Below the pieces are notes generated by a model. The model saw only the letters and a list, made by a program, of their open reading frames with translations. It had not been told where the DNA came from and did not search any database. A stretch of 64,000 nt of DNA from Litchfieldia alkalitelluris (GTDB lineage: Bacteria; Bacillota; Bacilli; Bacillales; Salisediminibacteriaceae). Position 1 is the first letter of the stretch. The number at the start of each line of letters is the position of its first letter. The stretch lies in assembly GCF_002153425.1 (NCBI RefSeq), contig NZ_KZ119600.1:2903920-2967919 (forward strand), read 5' to 3'. Of this stretch, positions 38,635-46,601 are shown one piece after another. The position numbers and the translations under genes were made by a program.

Positions 38635-40283
38635 GACGACCATTCCTCCCATTCATATGAATAGCCTTGTTCTTGCATAAAGAGCTGCCTATGGGAAGAT
38701 AATTCTTCTTCCCTTGTCATTGATGTTACTAACGTATAAAAGAGAACTCCTTGATTTCCTTCTTTTAGTCGAAGCAACCTACCAATCCTCTGAGCCTCTT
38801 CCTGCCTTGAACCGAATGTACCAGATACTTGAATTGCAACTTGAGCATCAGGTAGGTCTACTGCCATATTCGCCACACGGCTTAATACAATCGTCTCTAT
38901 TTCACCCTTTCGAAAGGAATCGTATAATTCTTGTCTTTCACTTTTACTCGTTTCTCCAGTAATGAGTGGTAAATGAAAAATAGAAGCAATTTGCTTCAAC
39001 TGTGTCAAATATTGACCAATAACTAGTATTTTCTGACCTTGGTGCTTTTTAAGCAACTCATCTAAGATAAGAATTTTTTCCTTATTTTCACTTGCAAAAC
39101 GAAATTGTTCTCTTTTAGATAAATGTAAATATTTCTCCCATTGTTTTTCACGTAAAGGTACTTTAATTTCAATACATTTTGGCTGAGATATCCAACCATT
39201 GTTTTCCAAAACCTTCATTCCCACTTCGTAACGTTTAGGTCCAATTAAACTATAGATATCCCCTTCTTTGCCATCTTCCCTAACAAATGTTGCAGTAAGT
39301 CCGACTCGGCGTTTCCCTTGGAGATTGGAGGTAATTCGAAATAAAGGGGCAGGGAGAAGATGAACCTCATCATAAATAACTAATCCCCAAGACCTTTCGT
39401 CAAATAAGCGAAAATGTGGGAAATAATTCTTGTCTGGATGGCGGTAAGTAAGCATTTGATACGTTGTAATTGTAACTGGTTTTACTATTTTTGCTTCACT
39501 TGTATATATACCTACTTCATTTTTAGTCAGTGAAGTTTTTTCTACTATTTCTCGATACCACTGTTGGACCGCAGTGTCATTCGGCACAATGACCAATGTA
39601 TCTTCTTTTATCTCGTTCATAATTCCAAGACCAACAATTGTTTTTCCAGAACCACAAGGCAGTATAATAAATCCATTTCCAGCGTCTGACTTTGGTTCCA
39701 AAAATGATGCTACTGCCTCTTTCTGATAAGGTCTCAACGACACACTATCAGTAAGTGACATAGAAAGTCGATTTCCTTCATCATATCCAAGAAGGTCTGT
39801 CACAGGATAACCTTTTTGCATCAGTTGCTGCTTTAATGCTCCCCGCTCTTTCATGGAGATCACAAGGTACTCTCCAGATCTATCTTGCCTTATATTTTCT
39901 AGATCAACTTCTAACAATTCATATATCAGTCCCTTCTCTTTAGAGAACAAACAAGGGCCTACCTCCGAATCATTCACCATCTTAAATACCTCTGAATTCC
40001 TTGCCCATGTTTCTAATTTCTTTTCTACTACATCAGGTAAAGGTGCACCAGAAAAGTTTTCTAAGAAGGACTTTATTTCATTAACCTTAACCCCTAAACT
40101 AAATGCATACCACACGGAAAAAGGAGACAGGTGATACATATGTATATCAGAAGGACTTTTAATAAGTTGAGCAAACTGACTTAGGAAAGGTTGTACAATT
40201 TTAGCTTCTGGGTGATGTGAGCGAAAGAAAATTTGACCATCATCTTGAATAATTAAGACATTTTGTCGCTGAGTATTCATCAT
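38631..40283 (-). CDS. XPB/Rad25-type DEAD/DEAH-box helicase
   Basis: The protein is 550 aa. It is a superfamily 2 helicase with an N-terminal domain of about 180 residues, then LRPYQKEAV (motif Q region), Walker A LPCGSGKT (208-215), DEVH (305-308), TAT (330-332), the RED triad FVREDG (335-337) that is the signature of XPB helicases, and motif VI QEEAQRIGRLLR (494-505). Eukaryotic and archaeal XPB unwind DNA in transcription initiation and nucleotide excision repair; the bacterial role is unclear. The ATG follows GGGAGG. With its partner gene it is inserted between ylbE and ylbF, which are neighbours in B. subtilis. Confidence 0.9.
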   Translation of the reverse strand: MMNTQRQNVLIIQDDGQIFFRSHHPEAKIVQPFLSQFAQLIKSPSDIHMYHLSPFSVWYAFSLGVKVNEIKSFLENFSGAPLPDVVEKKLETWARNSEVFKMVNDSEVGPCLFSKEKGLIYELLEVDLENIRQDRSGEYLVISMKERGALKQQLMQKGYPVTDLLGYDEGNRLSMSLTDSVSLRPYQKEAVASFLEPKSDAGNGFIILPCGSGKTIVGLGIMNEIKEDTLVIVPNDTAVQQWYREIVEKTSLTKNEVGIYTSEAKIVKPVTITTYQMLTYRHPDKNYFPHFRLFDERSWGLVIYDEVHLLPAPLFRITSNLQGKRRVGLTATFVREDGKEGDIYSLIGPKRYEVGMKVLENNGWISQPKCIEIKVPLREKQWEKYLHLSKREQFRFASENKEKILILDELLKKHQGQKILVIGQYLTQLKQIASIFHLPLITGETSKSERQELYDSFRKGEIETIVLSRVANMAVDLPDAQVAIQVSGTFGSRQEEAQRIGRLLRLKEGNQGVLFYTLVTSMTREEELSSHRQLFMQEQGYSYEWEEWSS

Positions 40284-40350
40284 TAATACGCCTCCCTCAT
40301 TCCTTTACTCATAATGTTTGTCACGATAGGCGCACCTATACAAAATTGGT

Positions 40351-40405
40351 AAAAAAAAGCAGAGGCTGGGACATTAAATACCCTTCTCATGTCCAGCCTC
40401 GCTCT
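40351..40405 (-). terminator. Intrinsic terminator after ylbE
   Basis: The minus strand has GCGAGGCTGGACATGAGA, a loop and TGTCCCAGCCTCTGC followed by eight Ts. It sits between ylbE and the helicase gene and shares the GAGGCTGGGACAT word with the terminator at 27.2 kb. Confidence 0.85.
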
Positions 40406-40406
40406 T

Positions 40407-40643
40407 TTAGTTAGGTTTAAAGTTTTTCATCATTTCCAGTAACATCATTGCCATACTCATGTTATTTTGAAGTCTATCCATTCTTTGCGGAAAAGTTTTT
40501 CCATAGAATACTTTCGCTTCCTTTTCCATTTGAGACAACATTGATGGATCACGTGACAATTTCCTATACCAGCTAGGATGTATCCGAAGAAACCGATGAA
40601 GCTCTGTGTTTTGTTGAATATATTGAAATACTTCCGGCCTCAT
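40407..40643 (-). CDS. ylbE: YlbE-like protein
   Basis: The protein is 78 aa (B. subtilis 79). Conserved stretches are MRPEVFQYIQQ, LHRFLRIHPSWYRKLSRDP and FYGKTFPQRMDR. It is a small cytoplasmic protein of unknown function, probably sporulation-related from its place next to ylbD. AAGGAGGG precedes the ATG by seven bases. It lies 25 bases after ylbD. Confidence 0.9.
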   Translation of the reverse strand: MRPEVFQYIQQNTELHRFLRIHPSWYRKLSRDPSMLSQMEKEAKVFYGKTFPQRMDRLQNNMSMAMMLLEMMKNFKPN

Positions 40644-40668
40644 GTTCCACCCTCCTTATATAAGTTTA

Positions 40669-41118
40669 TTAATCATCATGATAGGAGAAGGGGGAGTTTT
40701 GTTGGTTATTATTTTGCTGTTGACCTTGATTTGGAGTGGATCGGAATTGTCCTAACAATTCCTGAACTGAAGCTAACACTCCACTAAACTGAGATAATGA
40801 GTTTTGAAGATCGTTAAAATTTACTTTCTTTAAAAGTGCAAGTAGGTCCTGCGTCGTTGTAGATTCCTCTTCTTTTTCTTCTTCATCTTCTCTATCTTCT
40901 GTATCACTGCCTTCCACGTCTGCCTCTGTCTCATTGGATTTTTTCTTATTACTTTTGTCTCGATAAGTATCCCAGATATCATCATCTTCTCCAAAAAGAA
41001 CGTATTCTTCAAATAAATCCTGTAGTGTTTTATCCCCACTCTTCACATCTTTTAATACATGGGGGTTATTTTTAACAAAATTCTTAAATTTTCTAACATC
41101 AGGATGACTTGCAGACAC
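40669..41118 (-). CDS. ylbD: YlbD family putative spore coat protein
   Basis: The protein is 149 aa. The conserved N-terminus is HPDVRKFKNFVKNNP followed by LQDLFEEYVLFGEDDDIW. The middle is an extreme acidic run (EDREDEEEKEEES), then LLALLKKVNFNDLQNSLSQF and a Gln/Asn-rich tail. It belongs to a family annotated as spore coat proteins. The start is GTG after AGGAGGTGG. It probably forms an operon with ylbE. Confidence 0.88.
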   Translation of the reverse strand: MSASHPDVRKFKNFVKNNPHVLKDVKSGDKTLQDLFEEYVLFGEDDDIWDTYRDKSNKKKSNETEADVEGSDTEDREDEEEKEEESTTTQDLLALLKKVNFNDLQNSLSQFSGVLASVQELLGQFRSTPNQGQQQNNNQQNSPFSYHDD

Positions 41119-41197
41119 TTTTCCACCTCCTAGTCATTCGACTAGATTTCATTACTATATCTTAATGCAATAACAGGTGGAAACGTGCGCCTAATTT

Positions 41198-42280
41198 TCA
41201 CCTAGGTGTTAAAAAATTTTGTGTATAGTAATCACGGTATACTCCTATTCCTATATGGGTGAAATCTTCATGTAATAAATTAATCCGATGTCCTTCACTA
41301 TTTAACCACCCTTCCACGGCCTCAATAGCATCAACGTATTTTGCAGCTATATTCTCAGCAGCTAAACGGAAGGCTATGGATTCACTCTCTAGCCTATCAG
41401 TTAATTCTCCATAGTTAGGAGATGTATGGGAAAAGTAGCCATGTTGATGCATATCTTTACTATGCCCAAGTGCTACATTTGAAGTAGCATCATCCCACTC
41501 TAAAGGGGTTAAGCCATGTTTTTTCCTTATGTCATTAGTTAAGTCAAATATTTGTCTTGCTTGTGCATCTTGTACTTGTTTCCAGTCCTCATTAGAGAGT
41601 TCTTCTACTTCAGGTAGACTACCACGATACACAATCGAATAGGGGCGATGTAATAGCAATGTTTCCTGGTCAGTATACCTAATACCTGATAAAACATTAT
41701 CATAAATGTCAAAGTAAAACTGCGCCCACACACCATCGCCTATATACACTAAAGGGCGCATGTGTATTTCTTCCTCACTTAATTCAAAATCGTATGTTCT
41801 CAACGCCCCATTTCCGTTTAATGACACCTTATTGTTAAATTCATAGAAAGCATCTACTTCTTCATAGGACATACCAATGGAAACATGAAGTAGGGGCATG
41901 GCATGATGGTTCGAATAGACAGTAACAACATTTCCATCATTAACTCCAATTTGAAGATTCTTTGTAGAGTCTCTATATATCATCCACTCATATCCAAACT
42001 GAGTTAAATCCGTTCGCTCTGGTTTTCCCAATATTTTAGTAACGTCTGATGTACTTTTCCCAATCCACTGATGGATCTCCTCTATATGTAAATCTTCTTC
42101 TATCATTGTTTCTTCTTTTTTAGGTTTATTTTCTTCATATTCATTATTTACTTGGTTTTGCTCAACATCGGAAGCCTTCTTATCGTAATTTTCTTCATTT
42201 ATTAAAAAATGGTGATCCATTACAATAAAGAATCCAAGAACAATGAAGAATGTTAAGGCAAAAGTTATAATAGCTTTCAA
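41198..42280 (-). CDS. ylbC: CAP/SCP-domain protein YlbC
   Basis: The protein is 360 aa. An N-terminal hydrophobic helix (about residues 3-22) anchors or exports it. A CAP-associated N-terminal domain (residues 70-215, starting HQWIGKSTSDVTKILGKP) is followed by a C-terminal CAP domain with LTNDIRKKHGLTPLEWDD, HSKDMHQHGYFSHTSP and the end motif HIGIGVYRDYYTQNFL. The surface role is unknown. Two adjacent TTG codons are possible starts; the second (42280) lies seven bases after AGGAGG. Confidence 0.9.
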   Translation of the reverse strand: MKAIITFALTFFIVLGFFIVMDHHFLINEENYDKKASDVEQNQVNNEYEENKPKKEETMIEEDLHIEEIHQWIGKSTSDVTKILGKPERTDLTQFGYEWMIYRDSTKNLQIGVNDGNVVTVYSNHHAMPLLHVSIGMSYEEVDAFYEFNNKVSLNGNGALRTYDFELSEEEIHMRPLVYIGDGVWAQFYFDIYDNVLSGIRYTDQETLLLHRPYSIVYRGSLPEVEELSNEDWKQVQDAQARQIFDLTNDIRKKHGLTPLEWDDATSNVALGHSKDMHQHGYFSHTSPNYGELTDRLESESIAFRLAAENIAAKYVDAIEAVEGWLNSEGHRINLLHEDFTHIGIGVYRDYYTQNFLTPR

Positions 42281-42486
42281 CAAAGACCCTCCTAGATGTC
42301 CATTTATTCTTTTATAATTCTAGTCATCGAGGAAAGTTTCCTTCAAGCTAACAATCTTAGAATTGTTTCAACACATTTCACACCTTTCTTTATCACTTTT
42401 CAGCAAAAACCTCTATAATTTGAAGGCTATGCCACAAATAAGTCTGCTGGTACACCCTACGGTTTACTCCCTTTCCGTGTACATAG

Positions 42487-42514
42487 AAAAGCTGCTCCGT
42501 ATAGAAGCAGCTCT
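42487..42514 (-). terminator. Intrinsic terminator after the CBS-domain gene
   Basis: The minus strand has AGAGCTGCTTCTATACGGAG, continuing CAGCTTTTCT: AGCTGCT pairs with AGCAGCT and a short T-run follows. It lies 27 bases after the stop codon. Confidence 0.75.
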
Positions 42515-42540
42515 CAAAACATTTTTAGTTATATATAAAC

Positions 42541-42969
42541 TTAGTGATGATAATGATGGTGTTCAGAGATCTCAGATAATGCATACCCAGCTTCACTTTC
42601 AGTTGATGTATGGGTAGCTAAGTCACCTAATGAAACCATTCCTATGAGGCGACTACCGTCCACTACAGGTAAACGACGAATCTGTTTTTCTGCCATCATT
42701 TTCGCGGCTTCACCTACACTCATATCTGCGCCAGCTGTAAGAAGGTTTTCAGTCATTAAATCGGTTACTTGTGTAGAGTTAGGCTTTTTCTCTGCAACCC
42801 CACGTACGACAATGTCCCTATCAGTAATAATTCCTAACAACTGATCTCCTTCACAGATTGGGATGGCTCCGCAATCATTATTTTTCATTTTAACTGCAGC
42901 TTCGTATACATTATCTTCTGGGTTACATACTTCCACTTCATCTGTCATAATTTCTCTTAAATTTTTCAA
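42541..42969 (-). CDS. ylbB: CBS-domain protein (YlbB-like)
   Basis: The protein is 142 aa made of two CBS domains: VEVCNPEDNVYEAAVKMKNN to GIITDRDIVVRG, and LTAGADMSVGEAAKMMAEKQ to GMVSLGDLAT. Such pairs bind adenine nucleotides. The C-terminus ends in a short His-rich tail (EHHHYHH) that could bind metal. The TTG at 42969 lies seven bases after GGAGGG; the frame is open to 43029. It occupies the ylbB position relative to ylbC. Confidence 0.88.
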   Translation of the reverse strand: MKNLREIMTDEVEVCNPEDNVYEAAVKMKNNDCGAIPICEGDQLLGIITDRDIVVRGVAEKKPNSTQVTDLMTENLLTAGADMSVGEAAKMMAEKQIRRLPVVDGSRLIGMVSLGDLATHTSTESEAGYALSEISEHHHYHH

Positions 42970-43185
42970 AGATGTTCCCTCCAATTCCATATTTACTATA
43001 TATAGGTTGTACAATTTATTATGTTTCATGCGGGTAATTCCCTTTTCAGCACAAGTTTACACAGTTAGTAACGTAAATAAGCCTTTTTTTTGAATAAGTG
43101 CAATCCATTTGATTGCATCCTTTTCAGTTTCGTAATATCATTATATACAGATTGAAAGATTGACCTGACAGGGAGGTAATTGTAT

Positions 43186-43536
43186 ATGAAATTTGAACAA
43201 ACTGGTCTTGAAGGCTATAAAATTGAGTTTCAGGCACTTGAGGAAATTATGGAGGAAGCTGGTTTTCATTACGTATATGACTATGAAAGAGTAACCTTTG
43301 ACTATAAAATTGTCGTACGTGATGATGTGTACTATTTCCGTATTCAAGCACACGCTATAGAAGGAGAAATTCCTTCACATCACAGTGTGGTTCAAATAGT
43401 AAATATTGCTTTAGGTAAACACTATTATCCATTCGGTGTAGAATATGATGAAGATTTCCCAAAAAACATTGTTGACAAATGTAATAAAAAAATTGAACTA
43501 ATTACATCAAACATTAAAGAAGAAGCACTTTCATAA
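43186..43536 (+). CDS. YugN-like family protein
   Basis: The protein is 116 aa. It reads KFEQTGLEGYKIEFQALEEI and HYYPFGVEYDEDFP, typical of the YugN-like family of small cytoplasmic Bacillaceae proteins of unknown function. GGGAGG lies nine bases before the ATG at 43186; a TTG two codons earlier is less likely. It is a single-gene unit with its own terminator. Confidence 0.8.
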   Translation: MKFEQTGLEGYKIEFQALEEIMEEAGFHYVYDYERVTFDYKIVVRDDVYYFRIQAHAIEGEIPSHHSVVQIVNIALGKHYYPFGVEYDEDFPKNIVDKCNKKIELITSNIKEEALS

Positions 43537-43554
43537 ACTCATACATAAAACCTT

Positions 43555-43584
43555 AAAGCTTTCGATCATTATCGAAAGCTTTTT
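43555..43584 (+). terminator. Intrinsic terminator after the YugN-like gene
   Basis: AAAGCTTTCGA, a seven-base loop, TCGAAAGCTTTTTA: a ten-pair stem with a T-run, 18 bases after the stop. Confidence 0.88.
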
Positions 43585-43725
43585 ATGTTTACCTATATTT
43601 CAATTGGATTTTTAATACAAATTTGAGTAACCTAACATCATAATTATTTTTAAAATGTTTCACTGTTAATCCCTTCAATTTCATACTATAATAGGTTATA
43701 GCTTTTGTTAGAAAGGGGCCTTACA

Positions 43726-44781
43726 TTGAAGTCACACATTATTAAAAAATATTTATATATACTACTCTGGGTTATTATTGCTGCCCTTTTACTATATTTT
43801 GTTTTACCAGTGTCATTACCAATTATACTAGCACTAGTAACTGCACTGTTTCTTGCCCCAGCAGTTAACTTCTTAATTAAGCGAACTAAACTTTCAAGAA
43901 GTATTTCTGTTTTTATAGTATTTATAATCTTTTTGCTAGTTGTACTTGTAGTAAGCTACTTCCTACTAACTAGAGCTTTAACACAATTAAACTTATTTCT
44001 GACTTATTTTTTAAATTCCATACCTGAAATGCATTATGCTTGGATGAACTTCATCGATAATATTAAAGAACGATTTGGAACATCACCAGACATATTAAAT
44101 GAGATTGATAATGTAGTTATTCAAACCCTATCTGACGTCCGTTCCTTTTTATTACAATTAGATATTATTGGTTTCGCAACAACATTATTAGTAAGAATAC
44201 CATCATACATTGTTTCCTTTATAGTTTATTTAATCGGTTTATATTTATTTTTACTCGATCTCCCAAGGCTAAAGGACAAGCTGTTAAGCTATATGACGGA
44301 CAAAACTGCAGAGAAAGTTAAGTTTATGTCATCAAGATTATCCTATGTTATATTTGGATTTTTCAAGGCACAGTTCCTTGTAAGTATCATCATTTTTATT
44401 GTTTCTCTCATTGGTCTACTTATCATAGCTCCAGAGGTTGCACTTATCATGACATTAATCATCTGGATTATTGATTTTATTCCAATTATCGGATCTATTG
44501 TCATCTTGGCACCTTGGGCACTTTTTCAATTGTTGGCAGGAAATACTGCATTAGGTATTCAGCTTCTTGTTCTTGCTGCTATATTATTAACTATTAGACG
44601 TACAGTTGAACCTAAAGTAATGGGACATCATATCGGTCTTTCGCCATTAGCAACACTGATCTCATTATATGTTGGTTTACAGCTTTTAGGTGTTCTCGGG
44701 TTTATTTTAGGTCCTTTACTAGTGATATTATTTACTAGTGCAAAAGAAGCTGGAATTATAAAACTTAACTTGAAGATATAA
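43726..44781 (+). CDS. ytvI: AI-2E/PerM family membrane protein (YtvI-like)
   Basis: The protein is 351 aa with about eight membrane helices. The family signature IIDFIPIIGSIVILAPWALF and RRTVEPKVMGHHIGLSPLAT are clear. In Bacillus this branch is annotated as sporulation integral membrane protein YtvI. The family as a whole contains small-molecule and ion exporters, and the substrate here is unknown. The TTG at 43726 follows AAAGGGG by seven bases; an upstream frame to 43705 has no site. Confidence 0.82.
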   Translation: MKSHIIKKYLYILLWVIIAALLLYFVLPVSLPIILALVTALFLAPAVNFLIKRTKLSRSISVFIVFIIFLLVVLVVSYFLLTRALTQLNLFLTYFLNSIPEMHYAWMNFIDNIKERFGTSPDILNEIDNVVIQTLSDVRSFLLQLDIIGFATTLLVRIPSYIVSFIVYLIGLYLFLLDLPRLKDKLLSYMTDKTAEKVKFMSSRLSYVIFGFFKAQFLVSIIIFIVSLIGLLIIAPEVALIMTLIIWIIDFIPIIGSIVILAPWALFQLLAGNTALGIQLLVLAAILLTIRRTVEPKVMGHHIGLSPLATLISLYVGLQLLGVLGFILGPLLVILFTSAKEAGIIKLNLKI

Positions 44782-44823
44782 ACATGGTGCAAAAAGCTAT
44801 TTCATAAGTTCCTATATAACGAA

Positions 44824-44874
44824 AAAGAAAGAGGGTGTATCCAAATTGTTAGTGGATGACACCCTCTTTCTTTC
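44824..44874. terminator. Bidirectional terminator between ytvI and ctaM
   Basis: AAAGAAAGAGGGTGT and ACACCCTCTTTCTTT form a long stem around a loop, with A- and T-runs on both sides. It serves two converging genes. Confidence 0.9.
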
Positions 44875-44876
44875 GT

Positions 44877-45335
44877 TTAACCTCCGATAATTGCCCTAAA
44901 TAGATTAGTCGTTTCACCAGGCGGAAATATTATGTAAAGCAACAAATATACTGTAATCCCTGTGCTAGCTGATATAAACCAGATTACTGAAGTGATTGGA
45001 CCAAGCCTTCTGTGTCTTGTAAACTGATTTTTATATCCAGTAACTAATGTAATAATCCCAAGTACCGCTGCTATCGTCGCAAAAATTATATGGATGATTA
45101 AAAAAACTTGATAAAACGATGCAACGTTTTCCGGGCCTCCAAATGATGTACTACCAATAAAAAAGGTTTTGGATAAATAAGTAATAAAGAAAATACTAGC
45201 TAAAATTGCTGCCCAATACATTGCTTTTTTGTGGGATTCAATTTTCCTTTTGGCAATAAAGTACCACCCTATTGCAACAAATATAGCACTTAATCCGATA
45301 AAAAGTGTACTTATAAATGGTAAGAATGTTGCCAT
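44877..45335 (-). CDS. ctaM: DUF420 membrane protein CtaM/YozB
   Basis: The protein is 152 aa with five membrane helices. Conserved histidines appear in ESHKKAM, FLIIHIIFATIAAVLG and QFTRHRRLGP. In Staphylococcus CtaM is needed for heme A-containing oxidase activity. Its place downstream of the cta operon supports a role in cytochrome oxidase assembly. The ATG at 45335 is chosen with AAGGGTG eight bases upstream; the frame is open to 45410. Confidence 0.88.
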   Translation of the reverse strand: MATFLPFISTLFIGLSAIFVAIGWYFIAKRKIESHKKAMYWAAILASIFFITYLSKTFFIGSTSFGGPENVASFYQVFLIIHIIFATIAAVLGIITLVTGYKNQFTRHRRLGPITSVIWFISASTGITVYLLLYIIFPPGETTNLFRAIIGG

Positions 45336-45569
45336 GACGTATTCACCCTTTCTATCTATCAATCTTTCTATTGTCCACCTTATTATATATACAAAGAATC
45401 TAAATAACAAAAGATATTATGGCTAAATAATAACATTTTCCAGTTAGCTTATCGTGAAAATTAGTTTCCCCTCTTGCCATTTCACAAGAATTCGCTCGTT
45501 TTCACGCAAGGTAAAAGTGCGACATCTGCTCATTCTTCGCAGTGTCTTCTATACAGGGGCATTAAAAGC
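45336..45569. other. Gap upstream of ctaM
   Basis: No gene is supported. It holds the ctaM promoter region and sequence that may be strongly diverged, partly inverted relatives of the neighbouring repeat (for example GTTTTCACGC near 45497). Confidence 0.4.
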
Positions 45570-45894
45570 AAAAGTTAGAAAAGCGCGTGAGATAGGAGCT
45601 CGATCAAACGTGAAAATGAACTAAAGCAAGAATCTCGCGTGAGATTGACTGCTTATCGAACGCGAAAATGAACTAAAGTATGAATCTCGGGCCGCTAATC
45701 GAACGTGAAAATGAACAAAAGTAAGATTTTCGTGTGAGATAGACTGCTTATCGAACGCGAAAATGAGCAAAAGTAGGAAACTCGCGTGAGATAGGCTGCT
45801 AATCGAACGCAAAGTTGAACAAAAATTAGAAACTCACGTGAGATAGGCCGCTTATCGAACGCGAAAATCAACAAAAGCAAAATCTCGCGTGAGA
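45570..45894. repeat. 52-base tandem repeat array, right copy (about 6 units)
   Basis: About six units of the family seen at 1-156 lie here after a partial one. Most are close to 52 bases, and one is cut short near 45689. Each has TCGAACGCGAAAATGA-like and CTCGCGTGAGAT-like words. The minus strand is open for some length and reads a periodic FAFDK-x-x-IS pattern, but without start sites, so the array is judged non-coding. It lies between ctaF and ctaM. Confidence 0.9.
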
Positions 45895-46186
45895 TACCAA
45901 GCTAGTAAATATATTTATTCTACAATGTAGTAAGAATGGGGCTCATGGAAAACGACCTTGTAATGCTTAACTAATATTTCTTACAATAGTTCGTTCACTT
46001 CTCTCTCCCACACCATATTTTTATACAAGGAAGCATGAAAGTTTTAGGGTCTAAGTTGGTGTGAACTGGGTAAAAGTAAAAAGATCCTTTTGTATCTTTT
46101 TAATCGCTCCACTACTATGCTTCACCACGATTAACCCTACATATATATTAATCCATGAGTTATCCACAGGTCGATCATTTTATAAT
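45895..46186. repeat. Flank shared with the left end of the window (right copy)
   Basis: The block 45895-45917 (CCAAGCTAGTAAATATATTT) and the block 46101-46186 (from TAATCGCTCCACTACTATGC) match 157-180 and 178-262. Between them are 183 bases absent from the left copy; these include a small hairpin AAAAAGAT...ATCTTTTT near 46079-46101. TTATCCACA, a perfect DnaA-box sequence, is at 46160-46168. Confidence 0.75.
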
Positions 46187-46208
46187 TTCCTGATAAACAT
46201 TAAACAAA

Positions 46209-46243
46209 AAATACTTCCGCAGTAATCTGCGGAAGTATTTTTG
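46209..46243. terminator. Intrinsic terminator after ctaF
   Basis: AATACTTCCGCAG, TAAT, CTGCGGAAGTATT is a perfect 13-pair stem with T-runs in both directions. It ends the ctaB-ctaF operon. Confidence 0.92.
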
Positions 46244-46247
46244 ATTC

Positions 46248-46598
46248 TTAATACTTTACAATTCCTAATAAAAGCATAAGTGAAGCTACTGTTGGAATTG
46301 CTATCAGTACTGCTGTCCAGATCATGATATTTTGCCACCCATTACCTCGCTCGTTTAAGTGCATAAAGATATATAGTTGTAACACTACTTGTATGCAAGC
46401 AAGTAATAAGATGAAGGGTATTGCAAAACCAGAAGGTATTTCATCACTAGCAATAGAAATAAACGCCATTGTTGTAAGGAATATCATAAACCCAAAGCCA
46501 ATAAGCTGCGTGCGCATTTCTTTGGCAAGTTTACGCCTTGTCTTTTTAGTCGGTTCCCCTGTAAGAGGAGCAGTTGGATCCATACCATGTTGAGCCAT
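46248..46598 (-). CDS. ctaF: Cytochrome c oxidase subunit IV (caa3 type)
   Basis: Small membrane subunit of the caa3 oxidase, 116 aa with three helices. The N-terminus is soluble and basic (KKTRRKLAKEMRTQ), and the conserved part includes QVVLQLYIFMHLNERGNGWQ. AGGAGGG precedes the ATG. It follows ctaE by three bases. Confidence 0.94.
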   Translation of the reverse strand: MAQHGMDPTAPLTGEPTKKTRRKLAKEMRTQLIGFGFMIFLTTMAFISIASDEIPSGFAIPFILLLACIQVVLQLYIFMHLNERGNGWQNIMIWTAVLIAIPTVASLMLLLGIVKY

Positions 46599-46601
46599 TA
46601 A

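Noticed and set aside
45621-45880. Small minus-strand proteins with repeated FAFDK-x-x-IS pattern
   Set aside because: The frames simply follow the 52-base repeat, lack ribosome binding sites and break at unit truncations; treated as chance translation of the array.
45570-45894. CRISPR array
   Set aside because: Units follow one another without unique spacers, vary along their whole length, and no cas gene is nearby.
46160-46168. Replication origin
   Set aside because: A single DnaA box with no cluster, no AT-rich unwinding element with further boxes and no dnaA or dnaN nearby.
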